In this document: one piece after another, positions 51,617-61,265 of the stretch
Numbering within the stretch: the first letter of the stretch is position 1
Layout of the letters: every line of letters begins with the position of its first letter
From: Cytophagales bacterium
GTDB lineage: Bacteria > Bacteroidota > Bacteroidia > Cytophagales > Spirosomataceae
Assembly: GCA_013298025.1 (NCBI GenBank)
Contig: JAAFJE010000001.1
Coordinates: forward strand, 372,001 to 436,000
Direction: 5' to 3'
DNA length: 64,000 bases
Notes under the pieces: model-generated
Told to the model about the DNA's origin: nothing
The model's input: only the letters and a program-made list of their open reading frames with translations
Database searches by the model: none
Program-made: the position numbers and the translations under genes

Positions 51617-52786
51617 ATGAAAAGAATAACAGCCATAGACTTTGCTCGTGGTATTGTAATGATTATCATGGCATTAGACCATACACGAGATTTGTTTCAC
51701 GTCGATTCCCTCACGCAAGACCCCACCGATTTGACCACCACTACACCTTGGCTTTTTTTCACTCGTTGGATTACCCATTTTTGTGCTCCGACTTTTGTAT
51801 TTTTGGCAGGATTATCGGCTTATTTATCGGTTCAAAAACAGCAAAATATCCAAGAAAGTAAGCGTGTATTACGCACCAGAGGCTTATGGCTGATTGCTTT
51901 AGAATGTACTATAGTAAACTTCGCACTTTGGTATGACATTCAGTTTCGTATGCTTATGTTTCAGGTAATTGGGAGTATAGGAGTAGGATTTTTGTTGCTA
52001 AGTTTACTCATACGGTTCAAGCCCCAATGGTTACTAGGCATAGCCTTAGTACTGATAATTGGCCACAGTGCCTCGGCGTTGTTACCTGCCATCGAAAACC
52101 CTTTGGGCAAGGTACTATGGGCATTGGGCTGGAGTCCTAATTTATTTCCTGTCACAGCCAATTTTACATTTTTTGTTTCGTATCCTATTTTACCTTGGTT
52201 TGGCATCATGTTGGCGGGCTACGCCTTTGGTTCATTTTATACCAACATTTCTATAAGTCGTAGTAAAACACTAAACATTGCACTACTCATCAGTCTAGTA
52301 GGCTTTTGCCTCGTTCGATTACTCAATGTATATGGAGCAAATCCAAGTCCGTGGCAAGTGCAAGAAAATCCGATATATACCTTTTTGTCCATACTCAACA
52401 CCAACAAATATCCTCCCTCCCTCGCTTATACTTGCATGACCCTGAGTGGAGCATTTGCTTTGTTGCATTGGGGAGAAAATGCCCAAAATTCATGGGCTAA
52501 AGTCATCAGCTTGTATGGCAACGTTCCATTGTTTTACTACGTAGTACATTGGTATGTACTGCATAGCCTTTTGCTGGTGGTGTTGTTTGCACAAGGAGCA
52601 AGTTGGCAAATGATGCGATTTGAACCCTTCACCTTTGGTCGCCCCGAAGGTACTTGGGGGCTTTCGTTAGGCTGGATTTATGCCTTATGGTTGAGTGTAG
52701 TGATAGCCTTATATCCATTATGCCGTTGGTATGAGGGCTATAAAAAAGCCCATATTACCACAAAACCTTGGCTTAGGTATTGTTGA
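51617..52786 (+). CDS. DUF1624 / heparan-alpha-glucosaminide N-acetyltransferase-like membrane protein
   Basis: A 389-residue multi-pass membrane protein beginning ITAIDFARGIVMIIMALDHTRDLFH. The N-terminal D-F-A-R-G and DHTRD motif is the hallmark of the DUF1624/HGSNAT acyltransferase group, where the conserved histidine accepts an acetyl group from CoA. About ten to eleven hydrophobic segments follow. It probably acylates a periplasmic sugar or glycan; the acceptor is not known. It is 18 bases upstream of the nucleotidyltransferase gene, so the two may be co-transcribed. Confidence 0.82.
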   Translation: MKRITAIDFARGIVMIIMALDHTRDLFHVDSLTQDPTDLTTTTPWLFFTRWITHFCAPTFVFLAGLSAYLSVQKQQNIQESKRVLRTRGLWLIALECTIVNFALWYDIQFRMLMFQVIGSIGVGFLLLSLLIRFKPQWLLGIALVLIIGHSASALLPAIENPLGKVLWALGWSPNLFPVTANFTFFVSYPILPWFGIMLAGYAFGSFYTNISISRSKTLNIALLISLVGFCLVRLLNVYGANPSPWQVQENPIYTFLSILNTNKYPPSLAYTCMTLSGAFALLHWGENAQNSWAKVISLYGNVPLFYYVVHWYVLHSLLLVVLFAQGASWQMMRFEPFTFGRPEGTWGLSLGWIYALWLSVVIALYPLCRWYEGYKKAHITTKPWLRYC

Positions 52787-52804
52787 AAACGTAAAATATT
52801 TTGT

Positions 52805-53380
52805 ATGCAAACTTCCATTATCGTACTTGCCGCAGGCAGTAGTAGCCGCTTGGGACAGCCTAAGCAATTGTTGTTGTACCAAGGCAAAAGCCTACTTTGT
52901 CACATCATCGAAACGGCACTGGCTGTTGTTTCAGATGTAAAAGTAGTGTTAGGTGCAAATGAGCCACTGCTGACAGAACATTTACAACAAAACATTTATC
53001 CCATTTCGATTATTAGTAATCCCGATTGGCAAGAAGGCATGGCCTCCTCTATCAGGGCTGGCATGGCTCAGGTGAGTGCGACCACCGATGCAGTACTGTT
53101 TGTTTTGAGCGACCAGCCGGCGGTATCTGTTGAATTATTAGCAGGCATTTTAGCACAGGCTCAAACCAACAAGCAAGGTATAGTCGCTTGCCAATATGCC
53201 CAACAGCAAGGCGTACCGATGCTTTTTAAGCGACCTTATTTTGCTTTATTACAAAAACTTCAAGGAGAAAAAGGAGCGAAAAGTGTACTTGCACAACACC
53301 AATACGATAGCATTGCTGTACCTTTTGCCCAAGGAAATTGGGACATTGATACGCCAAATGATTTGAAAAGTTTGGTATAA
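52805..53380 (+). CDS. MobA-like NTP-transferase (molybdenum cofactor cytidylyltransferase type)
   Basis: A 191-residue nucleotidyltransferase. The NTP-binding signature LAAGSSSRLGQPKQLLLYQGKSLL is at residues 8-31, followed by NPDWQEGMASSIRAGM and VLFVLSDQPAV. These features fit the MocA/YgfJ group that cytidylates molybdopterin, rather than MobA or CDP-ME synthase. No xanthine dehydrogenase, CoxI or other molybdenum genes are in the window, so the link to molybdenum remains indirect. Cytoplasmic. Confidence 0.85.
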   Translation: MQTSIIVLAAGSSSRLGQPKQLLLYQGKSLLCHIIETALAVVSDVKVVLGANEPLLTEHLQQNIYPISIISNPDWQEGMASSIRAGMAQVSATTDAVLFVLSDQPAVSVELLAGILAQAQTNKQGIVACQYAQQQGVPMLFKRPYFALLQKLQGEKGAKSVLAQHQYDSIAVPFAQGNWDIDTPNDLKSLV

Positions 53381-53388
53381 AAACAAAA

Positions 53389-54915
53389 TTAATTGTCTAT
53401 TTCCTCCCACTTCAACGCCTCTACCTTCTTCTTTTCAGTAGAAAAATTAATGCCTACGGCTACCAACTTTTTTCCTTCTTGGGCAAAGGGTTGCAGATAA
53501 CCTTTGTCCTTGATTTGTGCCAATGCCTCCTCTGCCGAGCCATCCAACTTAAATTCAAAGCAATAAATATACTCTTTCATCCGCACCAACGCATCCATCC
53601 TACCATCGGAGGTCTGTACTTCTGATTGCACATAAACGCCTAATAACGTGAATGCTAAATGAATAATCGCATGGTAAAAATGCTCATTCTCCTTTTGCCA
53701 AAGCTCATAAGGCAATGATTTGAAAAGAGAATTTAGAATGCCTTCCAACTTGTCAATCTTGCCTGCCAAAAGTGTTTTCCTTAACTCATTGACAAATACA
53801 ATTCCTTGGTCGCTGGGGTATTCTCGCACGGCATCTAGCAGCACTTCTAAATACGACTTTTTGACTTCTTTATTCGGAAATCCTAAAGTGTAAATATCGC
53901 CTTCTTCATCGTAACTTTTGAATGTAAGATAGCCCGTTTGGAACATCAAGGGTATCAATTCCAAGCGTTCGAGGTCGTAAGAGTTAAGGTGCGAAAGGCT
54001 TGTCTCTTTGTTCTCGAAATCATATAAATGAATTTGCTTGGCGAGTTTGATGAGAAACGTAGGCGTGCCCGTATCGAACCAGTAGTTATGAAATTTCTTT
54101 TTGGTAAAGAAATTTAACAAGGAAAATGGATTGTAAACACTCACTTCCAAATCCCAAGAATAACCATTGTACCATTCTTTAATCCCCTGTTTATCAAATA
54201 TTTGAAGCTCTTCTGCAAAATTATTTTCTAATTCTTGTTCGGTGATTCCACAACAACCAGCGAAACGATAGTCAATGGTTATATCATCTAAATTATTCAA
54301 ATCAGAAAAAATACTCACCCTCGAAAACTTAGAAACGCCCGTAATAAAGACCAATTTCAAATGAGGATCGGCATCTTTCAAAATAGAATAAAACACCTTC
54401 ATGATGTCCCGATTCTCAATGGCTTTGGCAGTATCTTCTCCCAAATAATCAATGATAGGACGGTCGTATTCATCTATCAACACTACCACTTTCCCACGAG
54501 TTTCAGCAAGTTTTTCAATAAGTTCTTTAAACTTTCCACTGATAGTGATAGTTTTTTCTCGAAAAACAATTCCATAGCCCTCTGCGAGGTTATCCAATTG
54601 CTCGTCGATAGCACGATAAAGCCCTTTTTCTTTATGACTAATATTACTAAAAGAGATTCTGATAATCGGAAAAGTTTGTTCCCAATTCCATTTATCTTCG
54701 ATGAATAAGCCTTTGAAAAGTTCTTTTTTAGCCAAAAACAAACATTCTAAAGTGCTAATAAACAAAGACTTGCCAAACCTCCGTGGACGAGAAAGAAAGT
54801 AATATCCGCCGATGTTTGCCATTTGATAGACAAAATCGGTTTTGTCAACATAAAGAAAATTTTCTCGACGAAGCTTTTCAAAATCTTGAATACCTACTGG
54901 ATATTTCTGTATCAT
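53389..54915 (-). CDS. AAA-ATPase-like / PD-(D/E)XK nuclease-domain protein, copy 1
   Basis: A 508-residue protein with two parts. Residues 1 to about 290 are an AAA-ATPase-like domain (PF09820): MIQKYPVGIQDFEKLRRENF, variant Walker A RPRRFGKS (43-50), Walker B VVVLIDEYDRP (Asp148, Glu149), TGVSKFSR sensor. The C-terminus is PDDEXK_9 (PF08011): Asp441 in DGRMDALV and Glu454-x-Lys456 in CFEFKLDG. The active-site residues are intact. It lies 15 bases after a close paralogue on the same strand and is convergent with the MobA-like gene. Families like this are multicopy in Bacteroidota; the true role is unknown. Confidence 0.85.
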   Translation of the reverse strand: MIQKYPVGIQDFEKLRRENFLYVDKTDFVYQMANIGGYYFLSRPRRFGKSLFISTLECLFLAKKELFKGLFIEDKWNWEQTFPIIRISFSNISHKEKGLYRAIDEQLDNLAEGYGIVFREKTITISGKFKELIEKLAETRGKVVVLIDEYDRPIIDYLGEDTAKAIENRDIMKVFYSILKDADPHLKLVFITGVSKFSRVSIFSDLNNLDDITIDYRFAGCCGITEQELENNFAEELQIFDKQGIKEWYNGYSWDLEVSVYNPFSLLNFFTKKKFHNYWFDTGTPTFLIKLAKQIHLYDFENKETSLSHLNSYDLERLELIPLMFQTGYLTFKSYDEEGDIYTLGFPNKEVKKSYLEVLLDAVREYPSDQGIVFVNELRKTLLAGKIDKLEGILNSLFKSLPYELWQKENEHFYHAIIHLAFTLLGVYVQSEVQTSDGRMDALVRMKEYIYCFEFKLDGSAEEALAQIKDKGYLQPFAQEGKKLVAVGINFSTEKKKVEALKWEEIDN

Positions 54916-54930
54916 TGTCTTAGCTATATT

Positions 54931-56451
54931 TTAGACTATTTCCTCCCACTTCAATGCCTCTACCTTCTTCTTTTCAGTAGAAAAATTAATCCCCACGGCT
55001 ATCCTTTTCTTATCTTCTTGGGCAAAAGGTTGCAAATAACCTTTGTCCTTGATTTGTGCCAACGCCTCCTCTGCCGAGCCGTCCAACTTAAATTCAAAGC
55101 AATAAATATACTCCTTCATCCATACCAATGCGTCCATTCTACCGTCGGAAGTTTGCACTTCTGATTGTACATAAACGCCTAATAACGTAAATGCTAAATG
55201 AATAATGGCATGGTAAAAATGCTCATTTTCTTTCTGCCAAAGTTCATACGGCAACGATTTGAAAAGCGAGTTTAAAATACTTTCCAACTTGTCAATATTG
55301 CCTGCCAAGAGTGTTTTCCGTAGCTCGTTTACAAGCACAACGCCTTGGTCGCTGGGGTATTCTCGCACGGCATCTAGCAGCACTTCTAAGTATGACTTTT
55401 TGACTTCTTTATTCGGAAAACCCAAGGTATAAATATCGCCTTCTTCGTCGTAACTTTTGAACGTGAGATAGCCCGTTTGAAACATCAAGGGTATCAGTTC
55501 CAAGCGTTCGAGGTCATAAGAGTTAAGATGCGACAAACTCGTTTCTCGGTTTTCAAAATCGTATAAATGAATCTGTTTGGCAAGCCTAATGAGAAACGTA
55601 GGCGTGCCTGTATCGAACCAATAGTTTTTAAAATCATACCCTTGTACAAAAAAACTCAGCAGAGAATAAGGATTATAAACGCTCGTTTTTACATCCCATG
55701 AATAGCCATTGTACCATTCTTTGATGCGTTCTTTATTGGTTTCTTCTAACTCTTGGGCAAAGTAAGAAACCAATTCTTGTTCGGTAATGCCACAACAACC
55801 TGCAAAGAATTTGTTGGTGGTAAGGTCTTGCAAATTATTCAAATCAGAAAAAATACTCACCCTCGAAAACTTAGAAACGCCTGTGATAAAAACCAGTTTC
55901 AAATGAGGGTCGGCATCTTTCAAGATGGAATAAAAGACCTTCATAATGTCCCGATTTTCAATGGCTTTGGCGGTGTCTTCTCCCAAATAATCAATGATGG
56001 GGCGGTCGTATTCGTCTATCAAAACCACTACTTTGCCTCGACTTGTGGAGAGAGAAACAATTAATTCTTTGAATTTTTGGTCGATGGTTTTAGCCGAAAG
56101 CCCGATACCATACTCTTTTGCGATTTCGTCTAAACGGGTATCTATTGCCTCTTTTAAGCCTAACGATTTATGTCCGATATTGCTAAAAGAAATTCTGATA
56201 ATGGGAAAAGTTTGTTCCCAATTCCATTTATCCTCAATGTACAAGCCTTTGAAAAGTTCTTTTTTAGCCAGAAATAAACATTCTAAAGTACTAATAAACA
56301 AAGATTTACCAAACCTCCGTGGACGAGAAAGAAAGTAATATCCGCCGATGTTTGCCATTCGATAGACAAAATCGGTTTTGTCAACATAAAGAAAATTTTC
56401 TCGACGAAGCTTTTCAAAATCTTGAATGCCTACTGGATATTTTTGTATCAT
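54931..56451 (-). CDS. AAA-ATPase-like / PD-(D/E)XK nuclease-domain protein, copy 2
   Basis: A 506-residue paralogue of the gene at 53389. The first 90 and last 220 residues are nearly identical to it; the differences cluster at about residues 91-135 and 215-290, with SFFVQGYDFKN in place of NFFTKKKFHN. The Walker A-like RPRRFGKS, VVVLIDEYDRP and the nuclease triad (DGRMDALV, FEFKLDG) are retained. Variation confined to a mid-protein block suggests divergence in a substrate- or partner-contact region, or gene conversion of the ends. First of the pair to be transcribed. Confidence 0.85.
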   Translation of the reverse strand: MIQKYPVGIQDFEKLRRENFLYVDKTDFVYRMANIGGYYFLSRPRRFGKSLFISTLECLFLAKKELFKGLYIEDKWNWEQTFPIIRISFSNIGHKSLGLKEAIDTRLDEIAKEYGIGLSAKTIDQKFKELIVSLSTSRGKVVVLIDEYDRPIIDYLGEDTAKAIENRDIMKVFYSILKDADPHLKLVFITGVSKFSRVSIFSDLNNLQDLTTNKFFAGCCGITEQELVSYFAQELEETNKERIKEWYNGYSWDVKTSVYNPYSLLSFFVQGYDFKNYWFDTGTPTFLIRLAKQIHLYDFENRETSLSHLNSYDLERLELIPLMFQTGYLTFKSYDEEGDIYTLGFPNKEVKKSYLEVLLDAVREYPSDQGVVLVNELRKTLLAGNIDKLESILNSLFKSLPYELWQKENEHFYHAIIHLAFTLLGVYVQSEVQTSDGRMDALVWMKEYIYCFEFKLDGSAEEALAQIKDKGYLQPFAQEDKKRIAVGINFSTEKKKVEALKWEEIV

Positions 56452-56613
56452 TTGCCTTGCTTAATGAATGATGGTAAACGGAGTAAGGACTCATCTTTAG
56501 ATTTTCATAATCAAACACTTACCAGACTTTATTTCATTTTACTTATGCAAAAATATGAGTAATTCATGGGTAATCGTAGTTTTTTATGAAACTACTTTAC
56601 AATAGAGGCTAGA

Positions 56614-59040
56614 TTAATCCACAAAAATATCAGGTTTTTCTAAACCTCGTTCTTTTTTCTTGAAACTACCATTGGCTTTACCAATAGGAAGGCTGAGGGT
56701 TAGTTTATAAAACCGTACTTCTCTTCTATTCATCGACCATTGTTGTACATTTCCTTGTTCATACACATTAATAAATTGTCGAGAATTAAACAAGTCGTTT
56801 ACGGTAAAAGCGATACTAGCCCTATTTTTTAAGAATGATTTACGCAAGGCTATATCCATGCCTTGTACCCCTTGGCGATACCCTTGTAAAGTGGGCGAGT
56901 TACCATCGCTGTTGGCTGTAATTTGTGCCATGATATTGCTTGGAAAACGATAGGAAAGCGTCAACTTAGAACGGTACGTAAACATTTCATTTTGTTGATT
57001 AACCGACTGAATCATAAAATGATAAGCGTTTAAATTACCCACAACAGAGAGTCCTCCAATGCTATACTTGAGGGTGTTATCGACACCATATTGAATATCG
57101 GCTTTGGTATTGATAAAGGTCGTAACCAGTACGCTTGGGTCGGTTGCCGATGCCTGTGTATAAGGCTTAATGGTATGGTCTTCATACACATAATAGCCCG
57201 TAGCCAACCAAGTGAAATGTCCGAAGGTTTTGTTATAACTCAACTCGGCAGCATTTACAAATTCGGGCTGTACTTTCGGATTTCCCATCGTAATGTTTTG
57301 GCGGTCATTTGCCTGAATACCTACAAAAACGTGTCTGAAATTAGGACGACCCACTTTTCGGCTTAGACTAAGACCAAGCTCCGAATCTTTACCCAATTGC
57401 TTTACGATAGAAAATGACGGAAAAAAAGACTTTAGCCAATCGTCACCTGCGGCACTCGGATAGTCATAGCCAAAACTGGTGTTGTCGAAACGTGACGTAC
57501 CGTGCATCGACGATTGTTCCACACGCAAGCCTGCTTGAAGGCTCATTTGGTGTTTTAGCTTACGGCTATACAAAAAATAAGCCGCATTGATGGTTTCAAG
57601 AATCGTACCATTCTGCGAATAACTTTCTTGCAAACGGTAGGTTTGCGTGGTATTGTCGAGTTGGTTGAATAAATATTGAATGTCTCGGTCATAGGTAAAT
57701 GACCTTACGCCCATTTCTATTTTGCTCGAATCGTTGAGCGGCTTGGTATAATCTAGTTGGAATAAATACTGATACCCACGCTGATAGCCCGTGATTTTAT
57801 CTGTTTCTGGATAATTGTTTTGGCTTGTTCCATCGGCATTAAAACTGGTTGTGAGCCAATCGGCGGCATTCGATACGTTGTTTCGAGTAAAAGAGGTAAG
57901 TACGCTTAGTTCTTTTCCTTTTTGTGAGAAAGTCCGTTTCCAATCAAATTCTACACCAATATTGGTAAAATCATTGGCCGGAACGGTATTGCGTCCGCCA
58001 TAACCTGTTACTTTTTGTTGGGCATCTTTGTAGCTATACTCCTGATGACCAATGGTGTTGAACGCCCCTAGTACTATATTGGTAGCCAAGGCAAAGGTAT
58101 TATACTTATTGGCAACATACTCAACCGACACCCTGCCATTATTGAATAAATTGTTGAGATTATTGATGGTATTTTGGTTGAAATATGTCTGTGGTACACC
58201 GTTGGCGTAAGACGTTCGGTTGACGTACCCGTTGGTTGGGTTTTTCGTCGCATTCATATTGTACATCAAATTGAACGTCCATTTGTTTTGATGGTAGTCA
58301 AAATTCAAGGAAGCATCATAACGAGCATTGTTGCCGATACCAATACTTGCACTGCCATTATAGCCAGCCGCACGGTTTTTCTTCAAAATAAGATTAACGA
58401 TACCGCCAGAAGTAGAAGCATCGTAGCGAGCCGATGGATTAGAAATCACTTCTACCGATTCAATTTGATTGGCTGGAATTTGGGCTAATGTCAATTGAGT
58501 GGGCTTGCCATTGATGTAAATGGTTGTTGCCAAATTACGAATCGACGCACTACCGCTTTCGTCGATGCTTACCGAAGGCAAGTTGCGTAACAAGGCTTCG
58601 GCTGTACCGCCAATACTGGTAAGGCTTTTGGCTACATTAAACACACGCTTGTCCATACCGAAAGTAGCCGCTTCTTTTTCGGCTTTTACTTGTACTTCTT
58701 GCAGCACGGTGTTGTCGGGTGCAAGCTGAATAGTACCAACATCAATATTAGCTTGGTTGGCTACCACACGCTGAACCATTGTTTTGTAATAAACAAACGA
58801 CACTTTAAGCGTAAGTTCGCCTGTGGGCAATTTACTCAATACAAAAGTACCTGCTTCGGTCACGGTTGTACTGCCCAGCAACACTTCTTTGTCGGCCACT
58901 ACTTTGAACACCGTAACAGAAGCAAAAGCTAAGGGCTTACCTGTAGAAGCATCCAATACTCGTCCGGTCATTTGGGTTGTTCCTTGTTGCCCCCAAGCAT
59001 AGGAGCTAAGTAAACATAGAAAAATAAAAAAATATCTCAT
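56614..59040 (-). CDS. TonB-dependent receptor-like outer-membrane protein (OMP_b-brl_3 family)
   Basis: An 808-residue exported protein from the ATG at 59040, where MRYFFIFLCLLSSYAWGQ is a clear signal peptide (the longer frame to 59133 adds 31 residues ahead of it). After it come a carboxypeptidase-regulatory-like domain (GRVLDASTGKPLAFASVTVF), a plug domain (EALLRNLPSVSIDESGSASIRN, PANQIESVEVISNPSARYDASTSGGIVNLILKK) and a 22-strand-type barrel of the outer membrane beta-barrel family. It likely imports a large or chelated substrate with TonB energy. No SusD partner lies nearby, so it is not a Sus-type polysaccharide system. Confidence 0.9.
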   Translation of the reverse strand: MRYFFIFLCLLSSYAWGQQGTTQMTGRVLDASTGKPLAFASVTVFKVVADKEVLLGSTTVTEAGTFVLSKLPTGELTLKVSFVYYKTMVQRVVANQANIDVGTIQLAPDNTVLQEVQVKAEKEAATFGMDKRVFNVAKSLTSIGGTAEALLRNLPSVSIDESGSASIRNLATTIYINGKPTQLTLAQIPANQIESVEVISNPSARYDASTSGGIVNLILKKNRAAGYNGSASIGIGNNARYDASLNFDYHQNKWTFNLMYNMNATKNPTNGYVNRTSYANGVPQTYFNQNTINNLNNLFNNGRVSVEYVANKYNTFALATNIVLGAFNTIGHQEYSYKDAQQKVTGYGGRNTVPANDFTNIGVEFDWKRTFSQKGKELSVLTSFTRNNVSNAADWLTTSFNADGTSQNNYPETDKITGYQRGYQYLFQLDYTKPLNDSSKIEMGVRSFTYDRDIQYLFNQLDNTTQTYRLQESYSQNGTILETINAAYFLYSRKLKHQMSLQAGLRVEQSSMHGTSRFDNTSFGYDYPSAAGDDWLKSFFPSFSIVKQLGKDSELGLSLSRKVGRPNFRHVFVGIQANDRQNITMGNPKVQPEFVNAAELSYNKTFGHFTWLATGYYVYEDHTIKPYTQASATDPSVLVTTFINTKADIQYGVDNTLKYSIGGLSVVGNLNAYHFMIQSVNQQNEMFTYRSKLTLSYRFPSNIMAQITANSDGNSPTLQGYRQGVQGMDIALRKSFLKNRASIAFTVNDLFNSRQFINVYEQGNVQQWSMNRREVRFYKLTLSLPIGKANGSFKKKERGLEKPDIFVD

Positions 59041-59071
59041 AAAGCAACTGATTTGTAGCCATACCGTCCCC

Positions 59072-59104
59072 CAAACATAGGTGGATAAAAGCTCTTTTTG
59101 CAAA
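59072..59104 (-). promoter_or_regulatory. Candidate promoter of the TonB-dependent receptor gene
   Basis: Reverse strand: TTTG (59104-59101), a 21-base spacer, then TATGTTTG (59079-59072), an exact match to TAnnTTTG, 31 bases before the signal-peptide ATG at 59040. This supports that ATG over the longer frame, whose start would lie upstream of the promoter. Confidence 0.55.
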
Positions 59105-59281
59105 ACAACATAATTCTGTAGTATTTTACACATTTATTATATCATCCGACACATTACCTCGACCAAAACAACAGATAGCACGATAGCACTGCAAATAATT
59201 GTTTACTCGATAGAAGCCCTTCTTTTCTTGTATTTATGCCTAGAAGTATTTATATTGCTTTCGTACTAACCAACCATACTT

Positions 59282-60133
59282 ATGAGTTTTTTTAAAAACC
59301 CTTCTTGGATTAATCGGTATGTATATCCTTACAAAAGCGTAGATGATATACCTGCAAGCGTATATGCCGAAATCAACGAAAAGCTGATAAAAAAAACCTC
59401 CGAATCGCCTGAAGTGAGCATTGTGATTGCCGCTTGGAACGAAGAGGTAAATATGCTCCCGACGATTGGCTCGTTGGCTGATACCCATACGACTATTCCA
59501 TTTGAAATTTTGGTTGTTAATAACAATTCTACCGACCGCACCCAAGAAGTGTTAGACAAGCTTCATATCAGAAGTTGCCTGCAAACGATTCAGGGTTGTG
59601 GGCCTGCCCGACAAATGGGCTTGGAGCAAGCCAGAGGTAAATACATTCTTTCGGCAGATGCCGACTGTATGTATCCCCCCAACTGGATTGATAAAATGAT
59701 TGCACCGCTCCGTGCCAACGACGTGGCGTGTGTGTATGGGCGTTATTCGTTTATCGCAACTGAGGTTACGCCTCGCTGGAAGCTGGCTTTGTATGAGAAA
59801 ATGAAAGACCTCATGGCCGAAATTAGGCATTTCAAACGTCCTTACCTCAATACGCTAGGCATGACTATGGGCTATAAAACCGCCCAAGCACTCAAAGTGG
59901 GCTACGTGATGCGTCATGTAAGAGGAGAAGACGGTCGCCTGACTTTCGATTTGATGCAATTTGGCAAGGTGGTACAAGTAAAAGATGGCGATATTCGTGT
60001 GTGGACGGGCACACGCACGCTCGACAAAGATGGAAGCTTTTTCACGATGCTTACCAGTAGAATTATCAAAGAATTAAAACGTTTGTTGAGCTATCTCAAG
60101 CCTCTTGCACCGCACGATACAAAAACTTCGTAG
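59282..60133 (+). CDS. Glycosyltransferase family 2
   Basis: A 283-residue GT-A glycosyltransferase: SIVIAAWNEEVNMLPTIGSL, VVNNNSTDRTQEVLD, ARGKYILSADADCMYPPNW (DxD at about 121-126) and the later RGEDGRLTFDLMQFG region. It uses a nucleotide sugar to extend a surface glycan or glycolipid. No other glycan genes are adjacent. The C-terminus (about 240-283) is basic and may rest on the membrane. Confidence 0.87.
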   Translation: MSFFKNPSWINRYVYPYKSVDDIPASVYAEINEKLIKKTSESPEVSIVIAAWNEEVNMLPTIGSLADTHTTIPFEILVVNNNSTDRTQEVLDKLHIRSCLQTIQGCGPARQMGLEQARGKYILSADADCMYPPNWIDKMIAPLRANDVACVYGRYSFIATEVTPRWKLALYEKMKDLMAEIRHFKRPYLNTLGMTMGYKTAQALKVGYVMRHVRGEDGRLTFDLMQFGKVVQVKDGDIRVWTGTRTLDKDGSFFTMLTSRIIKELKRLLSYLKPLAPHDTKTS

Positions 60134-60198
60134 GACAAAAACAGAACATAAACATTTGATTTTAAAAATATTATATTTTACTAAAAAATATTTAATAC

Positions 60199-60236
60199 AA
60201 AAAAGCTAACCAACAAATGTATTGGTTAGCTTTTTT
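60199..60236 (+). terminator. Rho-independent terminator of the GT2 gene
   Basis: Fifteen-base perfect arms at 60199-60213 and 60222-60236 (AAAAAAGCTAACCAA) with an 8-base loop and T run. Confidence 0.85.
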
Positions 60237-60245
60237 TCTTTGGGC

Positions 60246-60297
60246 TTTTACGAATAATATTCGTAAAAAAAGTCGGCCTCTCGAAAGAATGCCGACT
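60246..60297. terminator. Further hairpins ending the amidase gene transcript
   Basis: TTTTACGAAT/ATTCGTAAAA (60246-60268) and AGTCGGC/GCCGACT (60271-60297) lie between the GT2 terminator and the convergent amidase gene. Together three stem-loops fill this 200-base gap. Confidence 0.5.
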
Positions 60298-60338
60298 CGT
60301 TAAACAGGGAGGCTAAGTCACAATTATAGTGCTTTTCG

Positions 60339-61205
60339 CTAGTCAATATATCTTTTCGTAATAGGCTCATAGCTATCTATGCGGCGGTCACGCAAGTAAG
60401 GCCAAGTGCTACGATAATACTCTGTTTTCTGTAAATCGAGGGTTTGTACGTGTACTTCTTCTTGGTTATGCGAGGCCAAATACAACAGCGAGCCAAAAGG
60501 ATTACTCACAAAACTGCCCCCCCAAAATTGTTGCTCGGCTTCGATACCTACACGGTTTACCGACACCACGTGTACGCCATTGGCAATGGCATGGCTACGC
60601 TGTATGGTCTGCCAAGCGTTGTATTGCTCACGATTAATTTGCGGGTCGGTTTCGTTCATATCCCAACCAATAGCCGTAGGATAAAAGAGGATTTCTGCCC
60701 CCATCAATGCCGTAATGCGAGCGGCTTCTGGGTACCACTGGTCCCAACAAATCAGCACACCAATAGTAGCAAATTTAGTTTTAAATACTTTATACCCCAA
60801 ATCGCCGGGCGTGAAATAAAATTTCTCATAATAACCTGGGTCGTCGGGAATGTGCATTTTGCGGTATTTTCCCAAATAACTACCGTCGGCATCGAGTACA
60901 GCCGTGGTATTATGGTATAAACCTGCCGCTCTTTTTTCAAAAAGAGATGCAATAATCACTACACCAAGCTCTTGGGCAACCGATGCTAGGGTATCGGTAG
61001 AAGGACCCGGAATGGCTTCGGCTAGACCAAAATTGGCATGGTCTTCTACATCGCAAAAATAAAGTGAGGTAAAAAGCTCTTGCAAACACACAATTTGAGC
61101 GCCTTGTGCAGCCGCTTTCCGAATGCCTTCAATGGCTTTTTGCATATTGGCTGATGGGTCAGCCGAACAGGACATTTGTACAAGTCCTACGTTTACTTTT
61201 TTCAT
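60339..61205 (-). CDS. aguB: N-carbamoylputrescine amidase
   Basis: A 288-residue nitrilase-superfamily enzyme. The catalytic triad is Glu43 (CLQELFTSLYF), Lys116 (KYRKMHIPDD) and Cys153 (LICWDQWYPE). The features QELFTSLYFC, HIPDDPGYYEKFYF and GWDMNETDP are those of the bacterial/plant N-carbamoylputrescine hydrolase, which yields putrescine, CO2 and ammonia. The partner agmatine deiminase (aguA) is not in the window, so it must be elsewhere. Cytoplasmic. Confidence 0.92.
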   Translation of the reverse strand: MKKVNVGLVQMSCSADPSANMQKAIEGIRKAAAQGAQIVCLQELFTSLYFCDVEDHANFGLAEAIPGPSTDTLASVAQELGVVIIASLFEKRAAGLYHNTTAVLDADGSYLGKYRKMHIPDDPGYYEKFYFTPGDLGYKVFKTKFATIGVLICWDQWYPEAARITALMGAEILFYPTAIGWDMNETDPQINREQYNAWQTIQRSHAIANGVHVVSVNRVGIEAEQQFWGGSFVSNPFGSLLYLASHNQEEVHVQTLDLQKTEYYRSTWPYLRDRRIDSYEPITKRYID

Positions 61206-61265
61206 TTATATATGGAGTCAAAAAACAAAGTCATTTCATAAGAAGCGATAGATTCAATTCAAAAC

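Noticed and set aside
53389-56451. Transposase pair or insertion sequence
   Set aside because: Although duplicated in tandem, the proteins are AAA/PD-(D/E)XK type, no terminal inverted repeats or target duplications were found at the edges.
59041-59133. Longer start of the TonB-dependent receptor at 59133
   Set aside because: The signal peptide starts at 59040 and an exact promoter pair lies at 59072-59104, inside the extension.
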